Shown here one piece after another: positions 44,794-54,109 of a DNA stretch of 64,000 nucleotides. This DNA is from JASSUD01 sp031963045 (GTDB lineage: Bacteria > Pseudomonadota > Gammaproteobacteria > Burkholderiales > Burkholderiaceae). The notes beneath the pieces are model-generated. The model saw only the letters and a program-made list of their open reading frames with translations. It ran no database searches and had not been told where the DNA came from. Within the stretch, counting starts at the first letter, position 1. Each line of letters begins with the position of its first letter. The stretch spans positions 162,584 through 226,583 of the forward strand of contig JASSUK010000025.1 in the NCBI GenBank assembly GCA_031963045.1, given 5' to 3'. Position numbers and translations under genes: made by a program.

Positions 44794-46107
44794 TTACCAT
44801 TCAATTCGAACAAAACCAGGTGCACCGCTACCGCCTTCACCTCCTCGGCGAGATGCAAATTGATACACTCCTCCTGCTCCGCCGCCCCCGCTGCCATAGC
44901 CTGCCGCAGGAGCGCCATTTTGGACAGGATGGGTGACTGTCGAGCCACGCCCTGCACCTCCACCTCCGCCAAAAGGAGAAGAGGCCCCTGGCCCGCCATT
45001 TCCGGCAAAAGCACCATCACCGCCTGCGCTTCCCATAGGCCACCCTTGTCCACCCGAGCCCCCAGGGCCTGCCTGATTATTTATTGGGCCACCAGCTCCT
45101 CCTCCTTGCCCGCCTTTTAAATGCAATAGATTTCCTATGTGCGTATCGCCTCCTGGGGTTCCATTTGAGGCCATCATGCTGCTACCTGTAGCCTTATCCT
45201 CACTCGTTAGGGTCAGGGCTGCGCCGCCTTTTCCTCTTTGGCCTATGACAATCGATAAGGTGTCGTTGGTTTTGACATCATGGCGTGCATGCAAGACACT
45301 TTCTCCAGCACCTCCGCCGCCACCTCCGCCACCGCCATAACCCCGCGTGTCTTGATTGCTGGTGGAACCTCCCCCACCACCGCCACCGCCTCCAGCACAC
45401 GCACAGATCCAAATACGATGAACGCCCTCAGGAACGGTAAAGCTTCCATCCTCCGTAAAAATGCGCCATTGCGCATGAGAAAAGGCATGGCTTTGTACAA
45501 AAGCCGTAGTGGCTATTCGCGTGCTGCTATCTTCTTCAGGAGGGGTAGGGGCAGTAGGTTCACCATGTAATAGTGGGCTTTTGAGGGGCGCATAATCGGT
45601 ATGCAAGGCATCTATCACACCTTGCACAGATTCATCTACATGTTTGCGCGTCGCTAACACCACACCAGGATCGATCAACAGCTTGACTGCTTTGGTATTG
45701 GATAGAGCCAAAATCATCCTGAGGACCATCTCACGGCCAGAGCCTTCCTCTAATTTCGGCTTATAGCTGGGCGCACAATTGGCTACGGCGCATAAATCAC
45801 CGTCTTCATCATATAGCCCGAGTTCACGTACCCACCATCCTCCCTCGGAGGCCGGAATAATTTGCTCGGCAATAATCTGGTGTGTGCTGTTCGGATCAAT
45901 AGTGAGCGTGTTAATAGGTGCCCGACGGCATTCGTGAATTAAATTTTTTTGATCTGGAGAAGGAGTGGGAGTGCCTTCAGGTCCATCTCCATCTCCCACG
46001 CCAAAATGCGTTAAAGAGAGGGTGGTGTTTTTTGCGACGGCCTTTGCCAGTTTGGCCATGCCAATCGTGGTTAAAATCGCAAAATACGGCGTCTTTATCA
46101 TGCTCAT
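44794..46107 (-). CDS. Tail fibre protein (P2 gpH-like N-terminus, Gly-rich C-terminus)
   Basis: The product has 437 residues from ATG 46107, which overlaps the gpI stop (ATGA). The N-terminal 160 residues are the conserved P2-type fibre attachment domain: TPYFAILTTIGMAKLAKA, LTHFGVGDGDG and EGGWWVRELGLYDEDGDLCAVAN. The C-terminal 210 residues are extremely Gly-rich, with blocks of up to nine glycines, and would fold as a polyglycine-type receptor-binding tip. No assembly chaperone gpG is recognisable downstream. Confidence 0.88.
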   Translation of the reverse strand: MSMIKTPYFAILTTIGMAKLAKAVAKNTTLSLTHFGVGDGDGPEGTPTPSPDQKNLIHECRRAPINTLTIDPNSTHQIIAEQIIPASEGGWWVRELGLYDEDGDLCAVANCAPSYKPKLEEGSGREMVLRMILALSNTKAVKLLIDPGVVLATRKHVDESVQGVIDALHTDYAPLKSPLLHGEPTAPTPPEEDSSTRIATTAFVQSHAFSHAQWRIFTEDGSFTVPEGVHRIWICACAGGGGGGGGGSTSNQDTRGYGGGGGGGGGAGESVLHARHDVKTNDTLSIVIGQRGKGGAALTLTSEDKATGSSMMASNGTPGGDTHIGNLLHLKGGQGGGAGGPINNQAGPGGSGGQGWPMGSAGGDGAFAGNGGPGASSPFGGGGGAGRGSTVTHPVQNGAPAAGYGSGGGGAGGVYQFASRRGGEGGSGAPGFVRIEW

Positions 46108-46814
46108 ACCCCATTCCGTGCAGCAGAAGTCCAAATATCAATCGAATGCAGGCACACTCCTAGCACCGTGTTTCCGTTACTGTGTAGTGCAGAGGCCATA
46201 AACGGCAAAACCGTCAATGTCTCGCCTATATAGACGGCGCAAGCTCCATACAGATTTGCTGTGCTAGCAATCGCTGCAGACATCTGGGGATATATCGTGA
46301 GGATATCCCCATCAATGGCAGCAGAAGCCCATTCTATGACTCCCATAGTCGTGCGCGTGAGCATCAATCCAATAACGTGTCTGCTGACAGGTTTGACGTC
46401 CTCGATGAGGGTTTCTATTTCTATACGTTGTGCTTCAGTGAGTTCAGTCCCGTCAGGCAGATTAACCTGCAAGCGAAAGGTGCCCGCTGGATCAGGAGGA
46501 ATAATTTCCCACCAGGAGGCAACTTGAATCTGATAGCCCAATGGTTCGAGTACCTGGCGCAGCGCGTGTAACGTCCCTTTATGTTGATGCAAGATAAAAG
46601 CGCGTTGTATAGCTTGGCGCTTCAAGCTTTCTGGAGAATTTGGATTCCAACGGGTTACTGACACACTCCACGCTAAATACGGCAGAAGCGCAGTAGGACA
46701 CGTGGCAGGATTCCAAAGTGTGCGTAAAGGCGTATTCAGATCAGCCAATGCAGAATTGACTGTTGCAACAGCGTGCTCTAAAAAAGTGCTGTTTGGAGGC
46801 AATAAAGAAGGCAT
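46104..46814 (-). CDS. P2 gpI-like baseplate protein
   Basis: The product has 236 residues from ATG 46814, which shares one base with the gpJ stop. PNSTFLEHAVATVNSALADL, LPYLAWSVSVTRWNP and ALRQVLEPLGYQIQVASWWE are family hallmarks. It is longer than P2 gpI (about 176), the extra part being C-terminal. Overlap with both neighbours shows translational coupling J-I-H. Confidence 0.9.
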   Translation of the reverse strand: MPSLLPPNSTFLEHAVATVNSALADLNTPLRTLWNPATCPTALLPYLAWSVSVTRWNPNSPESLKRQAIQRAFILHQHKGTLHALRQVLEPLGYQIQVASWWEIIPPDPAGTFRLQVNLPDGTELTEAQRIEIETLIEDVKPVSRHVIGLMLTRTTMGVIEWASAAIDGDILTIYPQMSAAIASTANLYGACAVYIGETLTVLPFMASALHSNGNTVLGVCLHSIDIWTSAARNGV

Positions 46815-47725
46815 TAACGCTCCTCCTGCATCACATCCACCTGCATGCCTGTACAAAACGCCGCTTCTGTAGGAGTGAGCGTGTGATCATGTGCAGGTGC
46901 TTCTAAAAGCACGTTTTGCACGCCTTCCACGTGTAACGCAGCAAACAAGGCGGAACGGCGAATCGATGCGCCTAAGTGGCGTTGGTGCGTCACGTATTCC
47001 TGCAAACGGCTCCGTGCAGCGTCCACAATAGGCTCTGCTTCGGGGCCTGGGCGCAATACTAAGGCGGCTTTAATCGTATAGGGGATAATCTGGGCCGATT
47101 GCACGATGACCCTATCTCCTAAGGGACGCACAGTTTCGTCGTTGAGTGCACGGCGTACTTGTTCTAAGAGGGCTTCAGGAGCGCTGCCATCACCCTCATG
47201 CGATAACACACTGATCACGACCGTAGCGGGGCTGGGGCTAATCGCACTGGCATCAGCTACCCGCCCATCAGCGGCCCGCGCATGCATCACATACGCGGTT
47301 CTAGGTCCTGCGGTCGACAAGCGCTCAAAGGCCTTTTGTGCTCGCTCCCGTAAGGCGGCATCAGATTCATAGATGGGTTCTACAGGAGGAGTCGCTTCCC
47401 GATTTCCAGGTTGGATCGTCAAACGCACGACGTTGAGCAAAGCCGCGAGATGATCTAAATCACTGCCTTGGGCATAGGCCAACATCACTGCTTTAGCGGC
47501 TTCATTGATACGTTGGCGCAGCAATAATTCTCGGTAGGCATTTTCTTGCAACAAGATAACCAGAGGTTCGGATTCCAGGGCTAAGGTCGCAGCGAGTTCA
47601 GCACGTTGTGATTCTGGATAGCACGCTATCAATGCGGCTTTACGCGCTTCAAAAATCTGTTCATAGTCCAATGGCTCAATGACGGTAGGTGCGGGCAGTT
47701 TGGAGAGATCAATCGCTGTGCTCAT
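46814..47725 (-). CDS. Baseplate protein J (P2 gpJ-like)
   Basis: The 303-residue baseplate wedge protein starts STAIDLSKLPAPTVIEPLDYEQIF and contains LYES-type repeats of the baseplate-J family, with YAQGSDLDHLAALLNVVRL and GPRTAYVMHARAADGRVADASA. Length equals P2 gpJ. The start overlaps the gpW stop (ATGA). Confidence 0.93.
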   Translation of the reverse strand: MSTAIDLSKLPAPTVIEPLDYEQIFEARKAALIACYPESQRAELAATLALESEPLVILLQENAYRELLLRQRINEAAKAVMLAYAQGSDLDHLAALLNVVRLTIQPGNREATPPVEPIYESDAALRERAQKAFERLSTAGPRTAYVMHARAADGRVADASAISPSPATVVISVLSHEGDGSAPEALLEQVRRALNDETVRPLGDRVIVQSAQIIPYTIKAALVLRPGPEAEPIVDAARSRLQEYVTHQRHLGASIRRSALFAALHVEGVQNVLLEAPAHDHTLTPTEAAFCTGMQVDVMQEER

Positions 47726-48078
47726 AGTCCATTCTCCTGCGAGAGGGGAATATCGAGGTGCACCGGCGCATCGGTATAGACCACCGTTCCGGTGATAGTC
47801 AGCATGGCTCCCGCGGTACCTTCTATAGATGGCGATAGGTGCACTTCAGAGAGATTCAGTCGAGGCTCCCACCGTGAGAGGGCTTCTGCCACTGCGGCAT
47901 AGAGAGGAATAGTTAAGGTAGCATTAAGAGGGGCATCGAGCAGGTTAGATAACGCACTGCCAAAATCACGCCGCATCACGCGCGATCCCAACGGGGTCAT
48001 GAGTATTCGGCTCATCGCATAGTGTAGATGCGCTAACCCGCTTAATGTGCGGCCAGTGACAGGATGCATACCTCTCAT
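47722..48078 (-). CDS. Baseplate protein W (GPW/gp25 family)
   Basis: The 118-residue product has GRTLSGLAHLHYAMSRILMTPLGSRVMRRDFGS, a classic gp25/GPW signature, and a C-terminal beta region. The start ATG 48078 overlaps the gpV stop. Position and length match P2 gpW. Confidence 0.92.
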   Translation of the reverse strand: MRGMHPVTGRTLSGLAHLHYAMSRILMTPLGSRVMRRDFGSALSNLLDAPLNATLTIPLYAAVAEALSRWEPRLNLSEVHLSPSIEGTAGAMLTITGTVVYTDAPVHLDIPLSQENGL

Positions 48079-48602
48079 TGCGGCCCTCCCGTGGCATGAT
48101 CGCCTGCTTTAACGCCGCCATGGCTATGAGTATGCAGCACAATGTCATTTGAGGATAACGCTCCACCGGATTGCGTAAGCGATCCCTCAATAATCACATG
48201 ACCGCGCAAAATAATCTGAGCAGCCTCTATACAGGCCTGTTGCAGCCCTGTGGCAGACAAAGTACCCGTGCCAAAGTGATAACTTAGACACGCTCCATCA
48301 GGGTAAACCATCGTATGCAGTGCAGGATCGATACTCGGCGCAGGATAAGCTTGGGTATACAGGCCGCGTAACGCGACCCCTGCGCTCAATTCCCCCTCAG
48401 GGCAGAGCAAAAGCACCTGCTCTCCGATAGTAGGCGCATGCCAAGTACGAGCAGCACCAGCAAAAGGCGTACACCAGGCAAGCCAATCGGTAAGCAATGC
48501 GCCCGTGCGTACGCGACAATGCGCTTTGACAAGATCAAGTGCTTCAATCGTGCCAAAGCGCATCAGATTAAATATGCGTGGATATAGTGAGAAGGTAGAC
48601 AT
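48075..48602 (-). CDS. Baseplate assembly/spike protein V (P2 gpV-like)
   Basis: The product has 175 residues from ATG 48602; the frame is open to 48623. FGTIEALDLVKAHCRVRTG and WHAPTIGEQVLLLCPEGEL belong to the gpV OB-fold domain. The C-terminal part with ILRGHVIIEGSLTQSGGA and HTHSHGG would form the spike tip, where histidines bind iron in P2. It opens the tail operon V-W-J-I-H. The 186-bp gap to the cargo gene should carry its Ogr-dependent promoter, but I could not find a clear TGT-N12-ACA site. Confidence 0.9.
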   Translation of the reverse strand: MSTFSLYPRIFNLMRFGTIEALDLVKAHCRVRTGALLTDWLAWCTPFAGAARTWHAPTIGEQVLLLCPEGELSAGVALRGLYTQAYPAPSIDPALHTMVYPDGACLSYHFGTGTLSATGLQQACIEAAQIILRGHVIIEGSLTQSGGALSSNDIVLHTHSHGGVKAGDHATGGPQ

Positions 48603-48788
48603 GCCCAGCATCGTGCAACACATCGATGCAGCATGCCGCTATTTTTAGTTTAGATAAGCGATTTGTGGAAAAAATAGTTGTATTACCGCATTAAGACCGT
48701 CATGTTTGTTTGGCCACTACGGTGTTGTACGAGATAAAACGCTAAACCAACCTGTTTTTTTGTCGACAATGAATGACTAATATCGATA

Positions 48789-50288
48789 TCACGCTACGCT
48801 ATGAGCATGATTATCAGGGAGGCTACGTGGACTCATAGCGATATAGGAGGAGCCACCTGAATCAGAAATGGTATAGGCAGATGCATGCATGCCAGAACTT
48901 TCTTCTTCAGACGAATAGCCATATTCACTTTCCACCTCTACCCTGGGCATGATAAAAGCTTGATTCGCTCTGGAAGAGCTGGAATACGAAGGAAGATGTT
49001 GTGAGGAAGAAGGATCTGGTTCGTACGATTGTACTGTTGGAAGTATCGGTGCTCTATCTATAAGGTCGCTTGGGGAAAGGGGTCGAGAATCTGTTGAAAA
49101 AGAAGCCGTGTCGTTTCTATCGCTCCTACGGCTTCTACTGCTGCGACTGGTAGTCCGACTACTGCTACGGCTCTGCTCAAAAGCATCGAATCGTTTATGT
49201 AATGCATTAAGACCATCAAGCAGATTTTGATTTATAAGTTGCTGCTGTTGAATTAGTTCTCCATTCTGCGTGACTTCTTGCCTTAGCTCTGTGATTATTT
49301 CTCCATTTCTACGCACTTCTTGTTCTAATTCTGCATTTTGACTCTTCAATTCTGCATTTTCATTTTCCAGTTTTGTATTTTTATTTTCTAATTCTTCAAT
49401 TTTTTTCTGCTGTTTCTCTAAATCTTTACTGCGCTTATTTAAATTCGCTATTACTGTCTCATTTCTAGTAACAATAGGAGATGCAATTTTACTGACTACA
49501 GTTTGGTTTGTACTTCCTGTCTCTACTTGCGGTATTTCAAGAAGTGCAAATGCAGTTTCTTCGATGTCAAGGCGGTATGGCGTTGTGCCGCTTGAAGCAG
49601 GTGAAATACTATCGTTTTGCTTCGCTAGTACTTCTAAATTAACATTTTCTTCACTAATATGTGTTGTTGGAGTAGTAACGGCGCGGGCTATTGCCATTTT
49701 AGATTGAATAGCAGGGGCTGCCATGGCAGCAGGAGGATTTAAAATTGCGAGTTTTTTAAAAAAAGGTGAGGAGGCCATTTTTTGTTCGAAACGCAAACTT
49801 ATAGGCCCAATGTCTTTTTTTACCAGTTCACAGAACGCCGCAGTATCTTTTTCATCATTTAAATTAAGTTTGGTAACTTTTTCTAGAAAGGAGTCCCAAT
49901 TTAGATCACGATCTGTAGCGATGTCTTCCATTAAGGCATCCCACTCTTTTAAGTCGCCAGATTTTAGATTAAGTTTGGTAACTTTTTTTAGAAAGGAGTC
50001 CCAATTTAGATCACGATCTGTAGCGATGTCTTCCATCAAGGCATCCAACTCTTTTAAGTCGCTAGATTCTAGACCAAAATATTCTATAAACAATGATTCA
50101 AAAGGATTTCTATAATCTTCTTCAGACTTAGTGCCAAGTGGAATTTTCGATGGTGAGGAATTATTTGGGCGCGCTGATGTATTTCGAGTAGTCGGAAATT
50201 GTTTCACAGCGCTATTACTGGTTCCACCAAAAATGGACGTTGCAAGAGACGCAGTCCCAGCTTTCAAAGTTTCGACAGAAAATGGCAT
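48789..50288 (-). CDS. Cargo protein: coiled coil with internal 35-residue duplication
   Basis: This 499-residue protein has no recognised family. The Ser/Thr/Asn-rich N-terminus leads to two tandem 35-residue repeats (DALMEDIATDRDLNWDSFL, about 75-143). A disordered middle is followed by a long heptad coiled coil (about 285-365, rich in NAELE/NGELIQQ patterns), an Arg-Ser-rich stretch (SRSSSRTTSRSSRSRRSDR), and a Ser/Pro/Tyr-rich tail. It lies between gpV and the F-box-like genes in the cargo slot, transcribed towards gpV. It looks like a eukaryote-targeted effector or structural scaffold, but that is inference. Confidence 0.7.
   Translation of the reverse strand: MPFSVETLKAGTASLATSIFGGTSNSAVKQFPTTRNTSARPNNSSPSKIPLGTKSEEDYRNPFESLFIEYFGLESSDLKELDALMEDIATDRDLNWDSFLKKVTKLNLKSGDLKEWDALMEDIATDRDLNWDSFLEKVTKLNLNDEKDTAAFCELVKKDIGPISLRFEQKMASSPFFKKLAILNPPAAMAAPAIQSKMAIARAVTTPTTHISEENVNLEVLAKQNDSISPASSGTTPYRLDIEETAFALLEIPQVETGSTNQTVVSKIASPIVTRNETVIANLNKRSKDLEKQQKKIEELENKNTKLENENAELKSQNAELEQEVRRNGEIITELRQEVTQNGELIQQQQLINQNLLDGLNALHKRFDAFEQSRSSSRTTSRSSRSRRSDRNDTASFSTDSRPLSPSDLIDRAPILPTVQSYEPDPSSSQHLPSYSSSSRANQAFIMPRVEVESEYGYSSEEESSGMHASAYTISDSGGSSYIAMSPRSLPDNHAHSVA
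49866..50075 (-). repeat. 105-bp tandem duplication within the cargo coiled-coil gene
   Basis: The unit 49866-49970 is repeated at 49971-50075 with a handful of substitutions (for example TTTTTCTAG/TTTTTTTAG near the start). The period is 35 codons, so the reading frame is kept. Confidence 0.88.
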
Positions 50289-50542
50289 AGGTATTCCAAT
50301 AGAGTAGGTGTGTAGAATGGTCTAGGATGGACGAGACTACCGTTTTTACCAACAGTCTCTACCATTTATCAGCGCAATAACTGATTCTCAATAGCAGAGA
50401 AGGTATCCAGAGTATGTAACTTAGAGATGATCTGCTTGGCATGCAGGCAACAAAGCCATTCCTACGTAGCGTAAAGTGAAAAAACGATAAAAAATATCCG
50501 GCTAAAACCGGTTAATACTCAGCGAGTTTTGTGGACTCCACT

Positions 50543-52180
50543 ATGGACCGTATTGCGCCTATTCCTTCGTCAACACTTCCTGTTATCGCAGCGAAACCCA
50601 TAACCTATAAAGATCCTGTATGGGTTCCGCTTCCTGAACAGGATGCAGTAGAGCGCAACAGCCTTATTGCTGTCAAAGCATGGCAAAGCCTATTCAAAGG
50701 TTTGCCGCTTGAAATAGTTTCAATGATTTTTACAGAAACGTTATGGGGTTTAACGATCACTGAAATATTGAATATTGCAGAATATGAAAAAGGGCAACTC
50801 GCACCTGAAGCTTGGCCTGAACTCTACAAAGCCAGTGTTTTAGCTTTCGGTTCCATAGAAACGCTATCAGAGTGGCTCTCTAGTCCTACGCAATTTCGGA
50901 ATTTTGTCGAAGATGCGCAAAAATACGGGGATAAAACCCTAAGGCAAATCTTTTATGGATTGCGACTGTTGCAAAAAATGGAAAGCCCGATAAGCATTGA
51001 AGAGGGTATGCGTGCTGGAATTCTCCGTAGAGAGCATGTATGTTCAGAAAATGCATTGCCAATTATTAAAGTCCAGCAAGACTTTTTGTCATGGCTTGGT
51101 GAAAAAAAAGCGCGTATGGCGGTATATTTACGTTGGTTTCCTGCACAAGCCCGTGATCCTGAAGCCCTTAATCCGGATTTATTAGAAGATGCAGTAGAAC
51201 ACCATAATCGCATGGTAGTAGAACCAGTATGCGTCTACATGCAAAAACATGGGCTGCACAATGGGGATGATTTTCGTGCATGTCGAAGGGCGTTACGGGC
51301 AGCGGTTATGCGTAGCGATGTTGAAATAGCAGAATATTTATTGGATGAGTTTCCAGAGGGTCGGCGTGCTCAGGGTATTCTGCAGACCGCTGCAAAAAAA
51401 GGGTGTTTGCCTATGGTTCAAGTGCTTTTAGAAAAAAAAGTAGAAATTAATGCACTAGATGATTACAAAAAGACAGCCTTGCAGGCGGTAATAGATGCTT
51501 TTTATCCATTTGAAATTTTTGCTCTATATTCCGAGTATGATGGGAAAAAATATCAGAAAGCCTTTGATCAATTAGAGGTTATTATTTTCTTATTGCGTCA
51601 ATATGTTGATAAAAAACTGGCTTTTAACATCAATTGGGAATTACGCGGAAAAAATACTTTTCTACATATGGCTTGTTATGTGCAAGACTCAGACTCTGCA
51701 TTATGGCTAGCACAATTCATACTAGAGCAGCAAAAAGATAAAGATTTGCTCAAGGCTCAAAATGAATATGGGGAATCTCCTTTCGCATGTGCGTTAGAGG
51801 CTGATAATGACTTGATGTATACTTTTTTGCACGAGCAGTGGGCGAAGCGCATACCAGAAATGGAGAGATCGACGGTTCTTTCTTTGCAGGAACGTCAAGT
51901 TTTACGAACAGCATCAGATAAAGCATCTCCAACTACACCTTCCCCAAAGCCAGTATTGCCTGCTCCAATTACTATTCAAAATGCCCTCCCTGCTGCTGTT
52001 CAGCCTCTTCCTATCACCGCTCCCTATACACCTTCTGCACAAGAGATCTCTTGGCTACACACTTGGGTGCAAACCTTTGTTGATTTCTCAAAATACCTGC
52101 TCGCTATAGTATTTTTTATTCCGCGTGTTCTATATACCTTTTATCTCGATATCATACGGGCTTCGGGTAAGCAGAGTTAA
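50543..52180 (+). CDS. F-box-like/ankyrin-repeat protein with C-terminal membrane segment, copy 1
   Basis: The product has 545 residues from ATG 50543; a GTG start at 50531 is also open, but the ATG aligns with the second copy. Residues about 54-85 (GLPLEIVSMIFTETLWG...ILNIAEYEKG) resemble an F-box, the Skp1-binding motif of ubiquitin ligases. Ankyrin-type helices follow (about 205-310 and 385-450: EINALDDYKKTALQAVIDAF, GKNTFLHMACYVQD, NEYGESPFACALEAD). After a Pro-rich linker the C-terminus has one membrane segment (YLLAIVFFIPRVLYTFYL). F-box plus ankyrin is the plan of Legionella AnkB. No secretion signal is seen. It sits in the prophage cargo slot and is unlike any phage structural gene. 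Confidence 0.75.
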   Translation: MDRIAPIPSSTLPVIAAKPITYKDPVWVPLPEQDAVERNSLIAVKAWQSLFKGLPLEIVSMIFTETLWGLTITEILNIAEYEKGQLAPEAWPELYKASVLAFGSIETLSEWLSSPTQFRNFVEDAQKYGDKTLRQIFYGLRLLQKMESPISIEEGMRAGILRREHVCSENALPIIKVQQDFLSWLGEKKARMAVYLRWFPAQARDPEALNPDLLEDAVEHHNRMVVEPVCVYMQKHGLHNGDDFRACRRALRAAVMRSDVEIAEYLLDEFPEGRRAQGILQTAAKKGCLPMVQVLLEKKVEINALDDYKKTALQAVIDAFYPFEIFALYSEYDGKKYQKAFDQLEVIIFLLRQYVDKKLAFNINWELRGKNTFLHMACYVQDSDSALWLAQFILEQQKDKDLLKAQNEYGESPFACALEADNDLMYTFLHEQWAKRIPEMERSTVLSLQERQVLRTASDKASPTTPSPKPVLPAPITIQNALPAAVQPLPITAPYTPSAQEISWLHTWVQTFVDFSKYLLAIVFFIPRVLYTFYLDIIRASGKQS

Positions 52181-52240
52181 TGAAAAGTAAAGTCAAAAAT
52201 TGCATAATTATTGTGCAAGGCCTGATCCCATTAATAACCA

Positions 52241-53920
52241 GTGGACTTTGTGAACCCAGCCATGGACTGTATTACGCCTATTCCTTTGGCAGCACTTCAT
52301 GCAATCGCAGCTAAACCCATAGCTTGTGAAGATCCGGCGCAGGCTCTGCTCCCTGAGCAAGGTGCCGTAGAGCCCAACTGTGTTATTGCTAGCGAAGCAT
52401 GGCAAAATCTATGTACCAGTTTGCCGCTTGAAATAGTGTCCATGATTTTTACAGAAACGTTATTGGGCTTAGCAATCCATGAAATATTGAATATTGCAGA
52501 ATATCAAAAAGGGAAACTTGTACCTGAAGCGTGGCCTGAACTCTACAAAGCCAGTGTTTTAGCTTTCGGCTCCATAGAAGCGCTATCAGAGTGGCTCTCT
52601 AGTCCTACACAATTTCGGAATTTTGTCGAAGATGCGCAAAAATACGGGGATAAAACCCTAAGGCAAATCTTTTATGGATTGCGACTGTTGCAGAAAATGG
52701 AAAGCCCGATAAGCATTGAAGAGGGTATGCGTGCTGGAATTATCCGTAGAGAGCATGTATGTTCAGAAAATGCATTGCCAATTATTAAAGTCCAGCAAGA
52801 CTTTTTGTCATGGCTTGGTGAAAAAAAAGCGCGTATGGCAGTGTATTTACGGTGGTTTCCTGCACAAGCCCGTGATCCTGAAGCCCTTAATCCGGATTTA
52901 TTAGAAGATGCAGTAGAACACAATAATTGCATGGTAGTGGAACAAGTATGCGTTTACATGCAAAAACATGGGCTGCACAGTGGGGATGACTTTCGTGCGT
53001 GTCGAAGGGCATTACGAGCAGCGATTATGCGTAGCGATGTTGAAATAGCAGAATATTTATTGGATGAGTTTCCAGAGGTTCGGTTTGCTCAGGGTATTCT
53101 ACAGACCGCTGCAAAAAAAGGGTGTTTGCCTATAGTCCAACTGCTTTTAGAAAGAAAAGTAGAAATTAATGCATTAGATGATTACCAAAAAACAGCCTTA
53201 CAGACGGTAATAGATGCCTTCTATCCATTTTATCTTTATTCTCCATATCTTTCTTCTCCATATTCCAAAAATGATGAGGAGGAATATCAAGAAACACTTA
53301 ATCAACTAAAGGTTATTATTTTTTTATTGCGTCAATATGTTGATAAAAAACTGGCTTTTAACATCAATTGGGAATTACGCGGAGAAAATACTTTTCTACA
53401 TATGGCTTGTTATGTGCAAGACCCAGACTCGGCATTATGGCTAGCACAATTTATACTAGAGCAGCAAAAAGATAAAAATTTGCTCAAGGCTCAAAATGCA
53501 TATGGGGACTCTCCTTTCATATGTGCGTTAGAGGCTGATAATGACTTGATGTATACTTTTTTGCACGAGCAGTGGGCAAAGCGAGTACCAGAAATGGAGA
53601 GATCGACGGTTCTTTCTTTGCAGGAACGTCAAGTTTTACGAACAGCGTCAGATAAAGCATCTCCAACTATGCCTTCCACAGAGCCTGTATTGCCTGCTCC
53701 CATTACTATTCAAAACGTTCCTCCTGCTGCTGTTCAGCCTCCTATCACCGCTTCCTATACATCTTCTGCGCAAGAGATTTCTCGGCTACACACATGGGTG
53801 CAAACCTTTGTTGATTTCTCAGAATACCTGCTCGCTATAGTGTTTTTTATTCCACATGTTCTATATACCTTTTATCTCAAGGTCATACGGACTTTGGTAA
53901 GCAGAGTGGAGGAAAGGTAA
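52241..53920 (+). CDS. F-box-like/ankyrin-repeat protein with C-terminal membrane segment, copy 2
   Basis: This 559-residue tandem paralogue of the gene at 50543 starts at GTG 52241, or at ATG 52262, which aligns with copy 1 at a constant offset of 1719 bp. The N-terminal 60 residues have diverged. The segment from about 85 to 200 is almost identical in DNA and protein, and the region near 320-340 differs by an insertion (SSPYSKNDEEEYQETLNQLK). F-box-like LPLEIVSMIFTETLLG, the ankyrin stretch and the C-terminal membrane helix (YLLAIVFFIPHVLYTFYL) are kept. The two copies are 60 bp apart and probably co-transcribed. Confidence 0.75.
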   Translation: MDFVNPAMDCITPIPLAALHAIAAKPIACEDPAQALLPEQGAVEPNCVIASEAWQNLCTSLPLEIVSMIFTETLLGLAIHEILNIAEYQKGKLVPEAWPELYKASVLAFGSIEALSEWLSSPTQFRNFVEDAQKYGDKTLRQIFYGLRLLQKMESPISIEEGMRAGIIRREHVCSENALPIIKVQQDFLSWLGEKKARMAVYLRWFPAQARDPEALNPDLLEDAVEHNNCMVVEQVCVYMQKHGLHSGDDFRACRRALRAAIMRSDVEIAEYLLDEFPEVRFAQGILQTAAKKGCLPIVQLLLERKVEINALDDYQKTALQTVIDAFYPFYLYSPYLSSPYSKNDEEEYQETLNQLKVIIFLLRQYVDKKLAFNINWELRGENTFLHMACYVQDPDSALWLAQFILEQQKDKNLLKAQNAYGDSPFICALEADNDLMYTFLHEQWAKRVPEMERSTVLSLQERQVLRTASDKASPTMPSTEPVLPAPITIQNVPPAAVQPPITASYTSSAQEISRLHTWVQTFVDFSEYLLAIVFFIPHVLYTFYLKVIRTLVSRVEER

Positions 53921-54046
53921 AATCAAAAATTGCGTAATATAAAAAGTCTAGGCGGTTTTAAGCAAAGAGAACAATATGCAGAATGGCATAAGGCTTTTAC
54001 ATTAGGCACGTTGAAAATAAATATCTATATATTAAATGCTAATACC

Positions 54047-54071
54047 AAAAAAAAGCCCTTCATTAAAGGGC
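54047..54071 (-). terminator. Intrinsic terminator of the 514-aa cargo gene
   Basis: GCCCTT (54055-54060) pairs with AAGGGC (54066-54071) around a short AT loop, followed on the minus strand by eight T residues (54047-54054). It lies 39 bp after the stop of the gene at 54110. Confidence 0.8.
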
Positions 54072-54109
54072 CTTTTAGGGGAGAAACTATAAAATAAGCG
54101 AAGCAATTT

